A program made the position numbers and the translations under genes. DNA of 64,000 nt from Ectobacillus funiculus (GTDB lineage: Bacteria; Bacillota; Bacilli; Bacillales; Bacillaceae_G): NCBI RefSeq assembly GCF_004138295.1, contig NZ_SCFM01000016.1, positions 93,809 to 157,808 of the forward strand, given 5' to 3'. Below, in pieces: positions 1 to 10,060 of the stretch (its first letter is position 1; each line of letters begins with the position of its first letter). Below the pieces are notes generated by a model. It was given only the letters and a program-made list of their open reading frames with translations, was not told the DNA's origin and ran no database searches.

Positions 1-229
1 AGTGATCGCAAACTTATTGAACCAAGAAAAGAATAATGAAACAAGAAATGTATTAGAGAGCAGAGGAAGCAGTATTGGGCTTAAAAATGTAATTGGGAGA
101 CTGCAGCTTTACTATGGCCGAAATTTTTCGTATGGAATTGAATCTGAAAAGAATATGGGAACAAGGATTACATTCCGCATAAACTTGCATAGGGGTGATA
201 GCCATGATGAAAGTCATAATAACGGATGA
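1..229 (+). CDS. YesM-type sensor histidine kinase, C-terminal end only
   Basis: Only the last ~75 residues are inside the window; the 5' part lies upstream. The fragment carries the end of a HATPase_c domain: the block with GLKNVIGRLQLYYG followed by a Gly-Thr-x-Ile/Phe strand (MGTRITFRI) is typical of LytS/YesM kinases just before the C-terminus. Such kinases phosphorylate an AraC-type response regulator, and one starts at 204, overlapping this stop by about 26 bp, so the two are translationally coupled. The sensed signal cannot be read because the extracellular sensor domain is missing. A sugar-related signal is inferred from the solute-binding protein and importer that follow. Confidence 0.85.
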   Translation, partial: VIANLLNQEKNNETRNVLESRGSSIGLKNVIGRLQLYYGRNFSYGIESEKNMGTRITFRINLHRGDSHDESHNNG

Positions 230-1802
230 TGAGATTCAAATTCGTAAGGGCTTACGAATGAAGGTGGATTGGGAGGAAGAGGGCTTTCAAATTGTTGCAG
301 AGGCTTCTGATGGTCAAGAGGCACTCGAATTGCTTCGAAGCATGGATGTTGATGTGGTCATTACAGATATGCGAATGCCTATTATGAATGGTATTGAATT
401 AGCTAAACATTGTCATGAACAATTTCCAAAAGTAAAAGTAATTGTTTTATCGGGATACTCTGATTTTGAATATGTGCGAGGTTCTATGAAGGAAGGGGTT
501 AAAGACTATTTATTAAAGCCTGTTGCCCCTGATGAATTAGTAGAGGTGTTGAGAAAAATCCGTGCAGAAGTTGAGGATGAAAAGAGAAAGCAGGCTGAAT
601 CAACTCGGCTGCATCAGCTTGTTCACACACAGCTGCAACAAGTACAAGAGCAATATTTACTGCATTTAGTCAAAGGGGAGTGGCTGCAGCTTAATATAGT
701 GATTGATAGATTGCATCAGCTGCAGCTAGAAAATCTTGCAACCGAAAATGCTGCAGTCCAGTTTGTAACAGTGGAAATTAGGAAGCGTGACGGGGGTTCA
801 AATAGATTAAAGGAACTCTGGCTCCCTTTTCAGATGTTATGCAAAGAAATAGCGAAAGAGCATACAGGAACATATTCGTTTTACGACCCAAGCTATGCAT
901 TTGTCGTTCATTTTTTATATCTTGTAGATTCTAGGAGTCTGGATAGTGTTTCTAGTTTAGTCGAGAAGATTCAACAAAACGTAAAAACCTTTCTGAATCT
1001 AGAAACGGCAATAGGAATTGGGAATGCTGTGACAGGTCTTGCAGAGCTTAAAAATGGCTATATTTCAAGCTTACTTTCCTGGAGTCAAAGTCAATTGGGC
1101 TCAAAATCACAGGTGATCGATGCGACGGTCATGAAGGAAGAACTATTTAAGTTTTCACCTGATTTAGAGAAAAGGTTAACAAATGCGATTGAGAATGTGA
1201 ATTTTGAGGCTTTTAAACAGAATATTCACAATGCGCTAGGAAACACCGAAGACCAATCCATTTTGTCCTTTTCATTTGTTGCTAATCGAGTACTATTTTT
1301 ATTAGGCTCACTGGCTAGAAAATATGATGCTGAAACAAAAGACATTCAGAACACGATGTGGAGTTGTCAGCAGAGCATTTGGGGGCTCAATTCTCAATGT
1401 AAAGTCATAGAGCAGCTCATCCAATTAGCACAGTCCATTATTGAAAAGGTGCGTCTGACCCGTTTTTCGAATGGAAAATTAATCATTGATAATGTTCGAC
1501 ATTACTTGGATCAGCATTATGCAAGTGAAATCTCTCTTACTTCGTTATCTGAATTATTTCATATCAATAGTGCGTACTTATCAGAGACTTTTAAAAATTA
1601 TGTTGGACAAAATTTTAGCGATTATCTTGTTAATTTGCGAATGGATAAAGCTCAGCAATTTCTGAAAGATAAAGAACTTAAAATCATTGATGTAGCAAAC
1701 TTAGTGGGGTTTTCCAACTCCGGCTACTTTAGTACGGTATTTAAAAAACATTTTGGTCAAACACCTGTTGAATTCCGTAATTCCATAAATACAGCTGAAT
1801 GA
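204..1802 (+). CDS. AraC-type response regulator (YesN family)
   Basis: Two-domain regulator of about 532 residues. The N-terminal receiver domain (about residues 3-120) shows the acidic pair TDDE, phospho-acceptor Asp55 in VVITDMRMP and the conserved Lys in YLLKPV. The C-terminal ~100 residues are an AraC/XylS double helix-turn-helix (ISLTSLSELFHINSAYLSE and the second helix around IDVANLVGFSNSGYFS). The middle ~300 residues are the variable linker of YesN proteins. I chose ATG 204 because AGGGG at 191-195 sits 8 nt upstream; GTG 195 would overlap that ribosome binding site. It is the partner of the kinase that overlaps it and probably activates the sugar importer operon at 3692-7252 and/or the binding protein at 1834. 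Confidence 0.92.
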   Translation: MMKVIITDDEIQIRKGLRMKVDWEEEGFQIVAEASDGQEALELLRSMDVDVVITDMRMPIMNGIELAKHCHEQFPKVKVIVLSGYSDFEYVRGSMKEGVKDYLLKPVAPDELVEVLRKIRAEVEDEKRKQAESTRLHQLVHTQLQQVQEQYLLHLVKGEWLQLNIVIDRLHQLQLENLATENAAVQFVTVEIRKRDGGSNRLKELWLPFQMLCKEIAKEHTGTYSFYDPSYAFVVHFLYLVDSRSLDSVSSLVEKIQQNVKTFLNLETAIGIGNAVTGLAELKNGYISSLLSWSQSQLGSKSQVIDATVMKEELFKFSPDLEKRLTNAIENVNFEAFKQNIHNALGNTEDQSILSFSFVANRVLFLLGSLARKYDAETKDIQNTMWSCQQSIWGLNSQCKVIEQLIQLAQSIIEKVRLTRFSNGKLIIDNVRHYLDQHYASEISLTSLSELFHINSAYLSETFKNYVGQNFSDYLVNLRMDKAQQFLKDKELKIIDVANLVGFSNSGYFSTVFKKHFGQTPVEFRNSINTAE

Positions 1803-1833
1803 TGAAATGAAACTTGGAAAGAAGGGAATGTAG

Positions 1834-3168
1834 ATGAAAAAATCGTTAATAATAAGTGTTTTTGCCCTTATCTTATTTTGTAGCGCTGGGTATGCATTGT
1901 CGTTTTTTAATACATTCTCTAGCCACCCAAAAGATGCAGATGATGAAACGAGTGTTTCAAACAAGGTGCAATTGACCTTCTGGCGAAATTACGGAAACCC
2001 GGCAGAAAATAAAGCATATGAAGACATAGTTTCTGCTTTTGAAGCGCTGCATCCTAACATCATGATTGACATGAAGCTCATACCCTATGGTGACTACGAA
2101 TTAAAGTTGCGAACTGAATCTGCTGCTGGAACTCCCCCTGATATTATGGCTATAGATAGTCCTAACTTGGCTCTTTATGCAAATGCAGGAGCACTATTGT
2201 CTTTAGACCAGTACATGAAAAAGGAAGGGAATATTGAGGATATTCCTGAATCTACGCTAAGAGGAATGAGATTTCATGAAGAAATTTACCTTGCTCCTCT
2301 TGTTGAATCCAGTGTTGCTCTATTTTACAACAAGCATCTTTTCAGAGAGGCCGGAGTTCCTTTTCCATCGGAGGATCCAAATAAACCTCTGACATGGGAC
2401 GAGGTATTGGAAATTGCCAAAAGAATAAATAATCCAGATAAGGGAGTCTATGGGATTGACCCAGCACAAGGGTTTGGCGAAGGGGAAACTGCCGCTTATT
2501 TTAAAATGCCGCTCCTTTGGCAGTTCGGCGCAAGTGTTTTAAGCCCTGATGGAACCACTGCCAGTGGATATTTAGATTCAAAAGAAGCGTTAGAGGCATT
2601 ACAATTTTATCAAGATTTATATCATAGGGATGGAGTTGCGGCAATTGAATTACCTCCCCGAACCTTTGAAACGGGCAAACTTGCTATGACTGTACTTGGC
2701 TCTTGGGGATTAACAGATTTGGTAAATAATAATCCGAATTTTAAGCTAGGAGAGGACTTTGGAATTGCTCCTTTGCCAAAGGCTAAATATCAGGTTGTTC
2801 CAAACGGAGGATGGTCACTCGGAATCTCATCCAAGTCTCAATACCCAAAGGAAGCTTGGGAGTTTGTCAAATATGCTACAAGCTATGAAGGAATAAAAAC
2901 ATATGTAAAGGAAACTGGGGATATTCCTGTAAGATACTCTGTAGCAAAAGATTTTCCTGAATTTAATGAATACCCTAAAAATATATTTTGGCAACAAACA
3001 CAAAAGTTTGCACGGAACCGCCCGGTTACTCCCGCTTATCCTGTTGTAAGCGATGCAATCAAGACATTATTTGAGGAAGTCGGAATCGGTAGAAAAGATG
3101 TAGCAGCTTCAGCGAAGGAAGCAGTAGAAAAAATTAATATAGGTCTAAAAGAAATTCAGAAACCGTAA
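1834..3168 (+). CDS. Extracellular sugar-binding protein (family 1 SBP)
   Basis: A 444-residue extracellular solute-binding protein of the UgpB/MalE type. The N-terminus is a basic-hydrophobic signal segment (about residues 1-25). The only Cys there (ILFC) is not in a good lipobox because Phe precedes it, so it may be signal-anchored rather than a lipoprotein. The mature part has typical SBP features: an LTFWRNYG start strand, a GTPPDIMAIDS segment and a PNGGWSLGI segment near the end. It lies 31 bp after the response regulator and is followed by a strong terminator, so regulator and SBP form one transcription unit. It may be the ligand sensor of the two-component system or an extra binding protein for the importer downstream; the sequence does not decide this. 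Confidence 0.88.
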   Translation: MKKSLIISVFALILFCSAGYALSFFNTFSSHPKDADDETSVSNKVQLTFWRNYGNPAENKAYEDIVSAFEALHPNIMIDMKLIPYGDYELKLRTESAAGTPPDIMAIDSPNLALYANAGALLSLDQYMKKEGNIEDIPESTLRGMRFHEEIYLAPLVESSVALFYNKHLFREAGVPFPSEDPNKPLTWDEVLEIAKRINNPDKGVYGIDPAQGFGEGETAAYFKMPLLWQFGASVLSPDGTTASGYLDSKEALEALQFYQDLYHRDGVAAIELPPRTFETGKLAMTVLGSWGLTDLVNNNPNFKLGEDFGIAPLPKAKYQVVPNGGWSLGISSKSQYPKEAWEFVKYATSYEGIKTYVKETGDIPVRYSVAKDFPEFNEYPKNIFWQQTQKFARNRPVTPAYPVVSDAIKTLFEEVGIGRKDVAASAKEAVEKINIGLKEIQKP

Positions 3169-3175
3169 CATAGGT

Positions 3176-3207
3176 AACCCTCTAGTTAAGCAACTAGGGG
3201 GTTTTTT
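3176..3207 (+). terminator. Rho-independent terminator after the SBP gene
   Basis: AACCCTCTAGTT (3176-3187), loop AAGC, AACTAGGGGGTT (3192-3203), then a run of six T (3202-3207). It starts 8 bp after the stop codon of the SBP at 1834-3168 and separates it from the importer operon. Confidence 0.92.
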
Positions 3208-3691
3208 GTATTTTTTGGAAAATGATAACTGTTTAAGTTGGGGCAAATTTGAGATGGAGGGAAACTTTAAGAATAAGGTATAAGTGCAGCTTGGCGATTG
3301 CTATCCAAGTTGTCTTGATGGGATGCATTTTATGTTTCAAGGTGTATCCCTTGCTGATTCAGCGAGGGTGGAGTGTAGGAATATTGGATTTTGGTTTTTT
3401 TTGCAACCGATTTCAAATGCCGAAAATTTTAAATATCCTTAACCAAAGATATTAAAATCTTCCTTCTAATCATTTTGTTATACTCAAAACATGTTAAGCA
3501 ACACCAACGAAAGGGGGCAACAACAACGAGAGAGGGAAAAGCATTCATGGGAAAATGTAACCGATTTCTAGGAAGATGTTCCTCGGTTCTTTTTTCATAA
3601 AAGGCACACACCCTATAACATGATTTTCCCATTCTCAATGTGTGGATGCCGAAAATCTTTTGTTTAAGTTATTAGATAGGAGGTTAAGCGA
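3208..3691. other. Intergenic leader of the importer operon, no convincing gene
   Basis: About 480 bp without a credible gene; the one open frame of 68 codons has no ribosome binding site and no recognisable protein. It holds a stem-loop at 3559-3588 (AACCGA / TCGGTT with an inner GGAA-GATG-TTCC) followed by a T-rich run, which could end a leader transcript. The 11-mer ATGCCGAAAAT occurs twice (about 3417 and 3647) and could be a regulator site. The promoter for the 3692-7252 operon must be in here; I cannot place it with confidence. Confidence 0.5.
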
Positions 3692-4672
3692 TTGCAAAAA
3701 TTATTAAATGTTAATGAAAAGGAAGTCGTACAACAGGCCGAAACTCAAAAGAAAACAGGATCGAAAATAAGGAGTCAAATTGATTATATAAAGAAGAATT
3801 ATTTTCTTTATCTACTCATTGCACCAGCTGTTATTCTTACTATCATCTTTAAATATGTACCGATGTACGGGGCAATTATTGCTTTTAAAGATTTTAGTCC
3901 GATGAAAGGTATTGCAGGCAGTGATTGGGTTGGGCTCAAGCATTTCAAGGACTTTCTTACTTCACCAAACTTCGTTCCGATTTTGATGAATACCATCAAA
4001 CTTAGCTTGTTTGGTCTCATACTTGGTTTTCCGGTACCAATTATATTGGCACTCATGCTGAATCAATTACGAAGAGCAGCTATTAAAAAGAATATTCAAC
4101 TCGTGTTATATGCACCAAATTTTATATCTGTGGTAGTTATTGTTGGGATGACATTCATTTTCTTATCACCAAACGGTCCAATTAATCACATTGTTACCTC
4201 TATAACAGGAGAACCAATCATGTTCATGTCAGACCCAGGATATTTCCGAACAGTCTATATTTTATCTGGAATTTGGCAAGCAGCAGGTTGGTCATCCATT
4301 ATTTACGTAGCTGCATTAGCAAATGTTGATCCGGAATTACACAACGCAGCTACGATTGATGGAGCAAATCTTCTGCAAAGAATCATCCATATCGACCTGC
4401 CGACGCTGAAACCATTAATGGCTATTACTCTTATTTTAGGTGCAGGCGGTATTATGGCGATCGGTTTTGAAAAAGCATATTTGATGCAAACAGCAATGAA
4501 TTTACCAACATCTGAAATTATACCCACCTATGTATATAAGCAGGGTTTACAGGCAGGGGATTACGCTTATTCATCAGCCATTGGTTTATTCGATTCAGTG
4601 ATTAACGTTATCTTACTCGTTGTGGTGAATGTGGTCGTGAAGAAATTGAATGAAGGAGAAGGCTTATATTAA
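3692..4672 (+). CDS. Sugar ABC importer permease (LplB family)
   Basis: A 326-residue membrane permease. A cytoplasmic N-terminal tail (about 30 residues) is followed by six predicted membrane segments, starting with the stretch beginning YFLYLLIAPAVIL. The EAA loop that docks the ATPase is visible as ATIDGANLLQRIIHIDLP. The start is TTG 3692: AGGAGG at 3678-3683 is 8 nt upstream. The gene is followed 17 bp later by its partner permease and then by a large lipoprotein SBP, the classic lplB-lplC-lplA layout. There is no ATPase gene in the cluster; MsmX (40188-41285) is the likely energiser. Oligosaccharide transport is inferred from the adjoining GH32 and fructokinase genes. Confidence 0.92.
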   Translation: MQKLLNVNEKEVVQQAETQKKTGSKIRSQIDYIKKNYFLYLLIAPAVILTIIFKYVPMYGAIIAFKDFSPMKGIAGSDWVGLKHFKDFLTSPNFVPILMNTIKLSLFGLILGFPVPIILALMLNQLRRAAIKKNIQLVLYAPNFISVVVIVGMTFIFLSPNGPINHIVTSITGEPIMFMSDPGYFRTVYILSGIWQAAGWSSIIYVAALANVDPELHNAATIDGANLLQRIIHIDLPTLKPLMAITLILGAGGIMAIGFEKAYLMQTAMNLPTSEIIPTYVYKQGLQAGDYAYSSAIGLFDSVINVILLVVVNVVVKKLNEGEGLY

Positions 4673-4689
4673 CGTAAAGGAGTCTTGAT

Positions 4690-5571
4690 ATGAAAATAAA
4701 GCACTCTCGTGTAGATCGAATGATATTGGGTGTTAATAATATCTTTCTATGCTTAGCGGTTTTAATTGTGTTAGTTCCCTTGGTCTATATAGTAATTGCA
4801 TCATTTATGAATCCGACAGTGTTATTAAATAAAGGTATATCCTTTAATGTTTCAGATTGGAGTCTCAAAGGTTATAAGATCATTTTATCAAATCCTGCGA
4901 TGGTACGAGGCTTTATGAATTCCATTCTGTATTCGGTAGGATTTGCTGTTATAACTGTTATGGTTTCCATTTCTGCTGCCTATCCTTTATCAGTTAAGGG
5001 TTTCGTTGGAAAAAATGTCTTTATGACAATGTTTGTAATTACGATGTTCTTTAGCGGCGGTTTAATTCCAACATACTTGGTAGTAAAAAACCTAGGAATG
5101 CTAAATACTGTATGGGCAATTTTACTGCCTGGTGCTATAAATGTTTGGAACATTATTTTAGCTAGAACCTTCTTTAAGGGAATTCCAAATGAATTGTATG
5201 AAGCAGCCAGAGTGGATGGTGCCTCAGATTTGCTAATCTTTTTTAAATTAGTGTTACCGCTTTCGAAACCGATCATCTTCGTTTTAGCATTGTACGCATT
5301 TGTCGGTCAATGGAACTCTTATTTTGATGCAATGATTTATCTCGAAGATCCAAGTTTGCATCCACTACAACTCGTTTTAAGATCGATATTAATTCAAAAC
5401 CAAGCAAGTCCGGGGATGATTAGCGATCAACTGGCAATGGCCGAACTGAAAAAGCTTTCGGAAATGATTAAATACTCATCTATTGTAATTTCTAGTTTAC
5501 CGCTAATTGTAATGTATCCGTTTTTCCAAAAGTACTTTGAAAAAGGTGTTATGGTTGGTTCTTTGAAGTAA
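4690..5571 (+). CDS. Sugar ABC importer permease (LplC/YtcP family)
   Basis: A 293-residue second permease of the LplB/LplC pair, MalG-like, with six predicted membrane helices. The EAA motif is visible as EAARVDGASDLLIFFKLVLPLS. It has the long C-terminal part ending FQKYFEKGVMVGSLK that is typical of the YtcP/LplC subgroup. AAAGGAG lies 8-9 nt upstream of ATG 4690. It is in one operon with 3692 and 5630 and would form the heterodimeric channel with the 3692 product. Confidence 0.92.
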   Translation: MKIKHSRVDRMILGVNNIFLCLAVLIVLVPLVYIVIASFMNPTVLLNKGISFNVSDWSLKGYKIILSNPAMVRGFMNSILYSVGFAVITVMVSISAAYPLSVKGFVGKNVFMTMFVITMFFSGGLIPTYLVVKNLGMLNTVWAILLPGAINVWNIILARTFFKGIPNELYEAARVDGASDLLIFFKLVLPLSKPIIFVLALYAFVGQWNSYFDAMIYLEDPSLHPLQLVLRSILIQNQASPGMISDQLAMAELKKLSEMIKYSSIVISSLPLIVMYPFFQKYFEKGVMVGSLK

Positions 5572-5629
5572 TGAACGAATAAAATTCACTTTTGCAAATG
5601 CTTACAAATGACACGTAGGAGGAAGCTTT

Positions 5630-7252
5630 ATGAAAAATGTAAAAAAGGTAATGTTTACTTCGCTTGCTGCTATATTAGTAGCTTCTGGCTGCAGCAATAG
5701 TAAAACTAACAGTAGCAATGGAGAATCAGCATCAAAAGATTATAAGCTATCACAAGTTAATTTTCCTTTAAAGGAAAAGGTTTCCTTGAATTTTATGACA
5801 CAAAGCTCACCATTGGCTCCCTCTGATCCAAATAAAAAATTAATTTATCAGCGTCTAGAAGATCAAACAGGTATCCATGTGAATTGGAAGAACTACACAT
5901 CTGATGCCTTCGTTGAAAAAAGAAACCTAGCAGTTGCGAGTGGCGATCTACCTGATGCAATTATAGATGCAGGCTATAGCGACTATGATTTATTGAAATT
6001 AGCTAAAGATGGTACCATCGTTCCTATTGAAGATTTAATTGATAAAGACATGCCAAACTTAAAGAAGGTTCTAGAGGAAGCACCTCAGTATAAAGCGATG
6101 ATGACTGCCCCTGATGGACATATTTACTCCTTCCCTTGGATTGAAGAATTAGGGACAGGTAAAGAAAGCATACAGTCCGTCGACTGCTTTCCTTGGATTA
6201 ACGTAGAATGGCTAAATAAGCTAGGATTAAAAATGCCTACAACTACGGATGAATTAGAAAAAGTATTAATTGCTTTTAAAACAAAAGATCCAAATGGAAA
6301 TGGGAAAGCTGATGAAATCCCAATGTCCTTCATGATTAATAAGGGAGGGGAAGATCTATCCTTTTTATTCGGCTCCTTTGGTCTAGGTGATAACTGGGAT
6401 CACACCGTTGTAAGCAATGATGGAAAGGTCATCTACACAGCAGCAGATCCGGGATATAAAGAAGGAATTAAATTCCTTAATAAATTGTATAAAGAAGGCT
6501 TACTAGATGTTGAGGCATTTGACCAGGATTGGAATACGTATCTTGCAAAGGGTAAGGATGAGCGTTATGGATTGTATTTCACATGGGATAAAGGGAATAT
6601 TACAGGGATGAATGACAAATATGACCTAATGTCGCCGCTAGCGGGTCCAGATGGCCATGTTAATGTAGCGAGAACAAATGGAATGGGCTTTGATAGAGGA
6701 CGAGCGGTTATTACGAGTGCTAATAAAAACCTTGAATTAACTGCAAAATGGATTGATCAATTATATGAACCGCATCAGTCTGTACAAGATAACTGGGGTA
6801 CTTATGGAGATAAAACACAACAAAATATCTTTGAATTAGACAAAACTACAGGAATGTTAAAGCATTTACCTCTACAAGGGACAGCACCAGTAGAGTTAAG
6901 ACAAAAAACGAGTATTGGTGGTCCGTTAGCGGTTCTAGATACGTATTATGGCAAGGTTACTACGAAACCAGAGGATGCTGCTTGGAGATTAGACTTAATG
7001 AAAAAAGTTATGGTTCCTCATATGACAGCCGATAATATTTATCCAAAAGTATTTTTCTCATTAGATGAACTAAAGAAACTTTCTACTATCGAAGCAGATT
7101 TGACTGCTTATGTGAATCGAAAACGTGCTGAATGGATTACAAATGGAAAAGTTGATGAGGAATGGTCAAGCTATCAAGCTGAACTAGATCGATTAGGATT
7201 AAAAGAGTGGTTGCAAATTAAACAAGCAGGATACGACAGAAATAAAAAATAA
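5630..7252 (+). CDS. Large lipoprotein sugar-binding protein (LipO/LplA type)
   Basis: A 540-residue extracellular lipoprotein. A short signal peptide ends in the lipobox VASGC (Cys about 21) and is followed by a Ser/Asn-rich linker. The length and segments such as DPNGNGKADEIP (an Asp-rich, possible Ca-binding loop) and the WRLDLMKKVMVPHM region match the large LplA/LipO-type SBPs that go with LplB/LplC permeases. It lies 58 bp after the permease with a strong AGGAGG. It should capture the oligosaccharide outside the membrane and hand it to the 3692/4690 channel. A fructan substrate is an inference from the next gene (GH32). Confidence 0.9.
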   Translation: MKNVKKVMFTSLAAILVASGCSNSKTNSSNGESASKDYKLSQVNFPLKEKVSLNFMTQSSPLAPSDPNKKLIYQRLEDQTGIHVNWKNYTSDAFVEKRNLAVASGDLPDAIIDAGYSDYDLLKLAKDGTIVPIEDLIDKDMPNLKKVLEEAPQYKAMMTAPDGHIYSFPWIEELGTGKESIQSVDCFPWINVEWLNKLGLKMPTTTDELEKVLIAFKTKDPNGNGKADEIPMSFMINKGGEDLSFLFGSFGLGDNWDHTVVSNDGKVIYTAADPGYKEGIKFLNKLYKEGLLDVEAFDQDWNTYLAKGKDERYGLYFTWDKGNITGMNDKYDLMSPLAGPDGHVNVARTNGMGFDRGRAVITSANKNLELTAKWIDQLYEPHQSVQDNWGTYGDKTQQNIFELDKTTGMLKHLPLQGTAPVELRQKTSIGGPLAVLDTYYGKVTTKPEDAAWRLDLMKKVMVPHMTADNIYPKVFFSLDELKKLSTIEADLTAYVNRKRAEWITNGKVDEEWSSYQAELDRLGLKEWLQIKQAGYDRNKK

Positions 7253-7368
7253 TAGATTCATAAAAGGCTCTTGGATTGGGGATATACAGCACAAAGGTAC
7301 ATCCTCAATCTGCTTTTATTAACGGTTAGTACCTTCATTAATATAAAACGTATGAAAAGGAGAAAAAA

Positions 7369-8850
7369 ATGATGACAGAACTGTATAAAGAAAAGTATCG
7401 CCCCCAATTTCATTTTTCACCAGAAGAAAAGTGGATGAATGACCCAAACGGAATGGTATTTTTTAACGATGAGTACCACCTTTTCTATCAATACCACCCA
7501 TTCGGCACAACTTGGGGGCCGATGCACTGGGGGCACGCGGTTAGTAAAGACTTAATTCATTGGGAACAACTGCCGATTGCATTGTATCCAGATGAGCATG
7601 GAGCCATTTTTTCAGGAAGTGCGGTTGTGGATTGGAACAATACATCTGGCTTTTTTGATAATCAGCCTGGGTTAGTTGCCATTTATACAAGTGCTGGTAC
7701 GTACCCAGACTCGGATCGTCCGCGTCAAAGACAAAGTCTTGCATACAGCAAGGACAATGGGAGAACTTGGGTTACGTATGAAGGGAATCCTGTGCTTTCT
7801 GATGTGAATATTACTGATTATCGTGATCCAAAAGTGTTTTGGCATGATGAAACGAATAAATGGGTGATGGTATTAGCTACTGGACAATCAATAACTATTT
7901 ATACATCCCCTAACCTAAGGGACTGGGAGTATGGGAGTGAGTTTGAAAACAAAGCTGGATTACATGGCGGCGTTTGGGAGTGTCCAGACCTCTTTAAATT
8001 GTCAGTAGATGGTGATGAAAACAATCAAAAATGGGTGATGTTTCTAAGTCTTGGTGATGATCCAAAAACTAAAGAAGGATCAAGAACACAATATTTTATC
8101 GGTGATTTTAATGGAACTACCTTTGTAAATGAAAATCCTGATGAAACAATCCTTTGGTTGGATTATGGCAGGGATAATTATGCAGGTGTAAGCTGGTCTG
8201 ACATACCATCACTAGATGGAAGAAGAATTTATCTTGGCTGGATGAGCAACTGGCGTTATGCGAATCAAGTTCCAACTCAAGAATGGCGAAGCGCGATGAC
8301 GTTACCAAGAGAACTATCCTTAACCTCTAGTGAAGATGGAATTCGTCTGGTTCAGAAGCCTGTATCAGAAATAGCTTCCATTCGAAAAGCTACAGAAGCT
8401 TATCAAAATCTTACAATTGAATCCAACAATCCTTCTTCTTTTAACATGTTCAGTCAGTTAATGGAAGTGAATGTTGAATTCGAAAAACTAAATGCAAGCT
8501 CCTTTGGTATTGTGATTCAAGGTTCTGAAACGGAAAAGACGATTATTAGTTATGACGTGGTAAAGGAGACATTATCAGTTGACCGAACCAATTCTGGAGA
8601 AAATAGCTTTTCAGAGTCATTTCCGGCAATACAAGAAGCTTCATTGAAGATGGAAAATGGCAGGATTAGCCTTCAAATCTTTATTGATGCTTCATCCATA
8701 GAGGTGTTTGCGAATGATGGCAAGGTAGCTGTTACGAGCTTATTGTTCCCAAATCATCCATATGAAACAATCACTTTGTTTTCAAACGAAGGAAATACAG
8801 ATGTGCCTTTATGCACATTAACTGAACTTGATTCAATATGGAGTAAGTAA
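7369..8850 (+). CDS. GH32 beta-fructosidase, cytoplasmic
   Basis: A 493-residue glycoside hydrolase family 32 enzyme that cleaves terminal beta-fructosyl residues (sucrose, inulin- or levan-type oligosaccharides). The five-bladed propeller motifs are all visible: WMNDPNG (22-28, nucleophile Asp25), FSGS (81-84), RDP (152-154, transition-state stabiliser) and ECPD (204-207, acid/base Glu204). A C-terminal beta-sandwich follows (about 340-490, with IDASSIEVFANDG). There is no signal peptide, so it acts on imported substrate. AAAGGAG lies upstream of two adjacent ATG codons, 7369 and 7372. It sits between the importer and a fructokinase gene. Whether it prefers sucrose, inulobiose, levanbiose or fructo-oligosaccharides cannot be told from sequence. 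Confidence 0.95.
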   Translation: MMTELYKEKYRPQFHFSPEEKWMNDPNGMVFFNDEYHLFYQYHPFGTTWGPMHWGHAVSKDLIHWEQLPIALYPDEHGAIFSGSAVVDWNNTSGFFDNQPGLVAIYTSAGTYPDSDRPRQRQSLAYSKDNGRTWVTYEGNPVLSDVNITDYRDPKVFWHDETNKWVMVLATGQSITIYTSPNLRDWEYGSEFENKAGLHGGVWECPDLFKLSVDGDENNQKWVMFLSLGDDPKTKEGSRTQYFIGDFNGTTFVNENPDETILWLDYGRDNYAGVSWSDIPSLDGRRIYLGWMSNWRYANQVPTQEWRSAMTLPRELSLTSSEDGIRLVQKPVSEIASIRKATEAYQNLTIESNNPSSFNMFSQLMEVNVEFEKLNASSFGIVIQGSETEKTIISYDVVKETLSVDRTNSGENSFSESFPAIQEASLKMENGRISLQIFIDASSIEVFANDGKVAVTSLLFPNHPYETITLFSNEGNTDVPLCTLTELDSIWSK

Positions 8851-8874
8851 TTCATTCTTTTAAAAAATAGGCAG

Positions 8875-8912
8875 AGCTCTAATCGAAATAATCTGGTTAG
8901 AGCTTTGTTTTT
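8875..8912 (+). terminator. Terminator after GH32
   Basis: AGCTCTAA (8875-8882) pairs with TTAGAGCT (8897-8904), followed by TTGTTTTTG. It lies 25 bp after the GH32 stop and would separate or attenuate expression of the fructokinase downstream. Confidence 0.75.
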
Positions 8913-9001
8913 GTGAAAATGTTCCAAATTAATATCTGAGAATCCTCTTGATATAGAGGAGCATGTTTAAAGTGAATAATCTAAAAGGACGGTTGAGAGT
9001 T

Positions 9002-9997
9002 ATGAGCACAAATTCAGCAGTAGTTTGTATTGGAGAATTGTTAATCGATTTTTTCTGTACAGATGTGGATATTGATTTAGTCGAAGGTCAAAATTTTGAG
9101 AAACAAGCAGGGGGCGCGCCTGCTAACGTTTGTGCAGCGATTGTGAAATTAGGGGGTAGTGCTCTATTCAGTGGTAAGGTTGGCAATGATCCATTTGGGC
9201 ATTTTTTAAAGAAAACCCTAGATGAATTGAATATTGATACCTCTATGCTTGTGCTAGATGATGAGCATCCAACTACGTTAGCTTTTGTTTCGTTAAAGGC
9301 AAGTGGAGAGAGGGATTTTGTTTTTAATCGTGGCGCAGATGCCTTCTTAACTGAAAACGATCTGAATAAAGAAAAAATCATGAATCATCACATTATTCAT
9401 TTTGGTTCAGCAACTGCTCTATTAACTAATCCATTTCAATCCACCTATTTAAAGCTGATGCATATAGCAAAGGAACAAGGTAAGTTTATATCATTTGATC
9501 CTAACTTTCGAAGTGATCTTTGGAAAGGAAGAGAGGATAGCTTTGTTTATTTAGCTAAAAAGGGAGTGGCTCTAGCTGATTTTGTAAAAGTGAGTGATGA
9601 TGAATTAAAAATTATAACAGGGTTGAATGATTTAGAAGAAGGAATTAAGGCTCTTCATAAAATAGGAGCAAAGGCAGTTGCTGTAACGTTAGGAAAAAAA
9701 GGGACATTTATCTCAAATGGGCAAAACTTTGAAACAGTTCCTAGTATTGAAGTGGAGGCAATCGATTCTACTGGTGCTGGAGACGCCTTCGTAGGGGCTA
9801 CCCTTTACCAGTTAGCGAAAGAAACAGAGCCAAAAAGAATTTTAGAAGACTTTGAACATCTAAAACAAATCATCTACTTTAGTAACAAAGTAGGGGCAAT
9901 GGTTTGCACGAAGATAGGCGCAATTTCTGCGATACCACCCCTTGAGGAAGTTGTCAGTTTTGAAGATCTACTCGTGAATAGCTCAAATTTGGTTTGA
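9002..9997 (+). CDS. Fructokinase, PfkB/ribokinase family
   Basis: A sugar kinase of about 331 residues that phosphorylates fructose released by GH32, feeding glycolysis. PfkB signature 1 is the [16 protein letters not shown] region; signature 2 is [12 protein letters not shown], whose Asp is the catalytic base and whose GAGD forms the anion hole. The N-terminus [10 protein letters not shown] is typical of PfkB fructokinases. I prefer ATG 9002 because the family begins just before this strand; in-frame ATG 8963 and GTG 8972 (AGAGGAG 10 nt upstream of the latter) are alternatives adding 10-13 residues. Its place after GH32 supports fructose as substrate over other ribokinase-family substrates. 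Confidence 0.9.
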   Translation: MSTNSAVVCIGELLIDFFCTDVDIDLVEGQNFEKQAGGAPANVCAAIVKLGGSALFSGKVGNDPFGHFLKKTLDELNIDTSMLVLDDEHPTTLAFVSLKASGERDFVFNRGADAFLTENDLNKEKIMNHHIIHFGSATALLTNPFQSTYLKLMHIAKEQGKFISFDPNFRSDLWKGREDSFVYLAKKGVALADFVKVSDDELKIITGLNDLEEGIKALHKIGAKAVAVTLGKKGTFISNGQNFETVPSIEVEAIDSTGAGDAFVGATLYQLAKETEPKRILEDFEHLKQIIYFSNKVGAMVCTKIGAISAIPPLEEVVSFEDLLVNSSNLV

Positions 9998-10060
9998 CAT
10001 AAGTAAAGCCGTGCATGTCCATCATCTTATTAATTACTGAATTGAGAGGAAGGTATATCA

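Noticed and set aside
3249..3455. 68-codon frame between the SBP gene and the importer operon
   Set aside because: No ribosome binding site, no recognisable protein, lies in a leader region with hairpins.
5590..5615. TTGCAAATGCTTACA as a cre box before the large SBP gene
   Set aside because: The central CG is TG, which abolishes the core of cre; it is also inside an operon.
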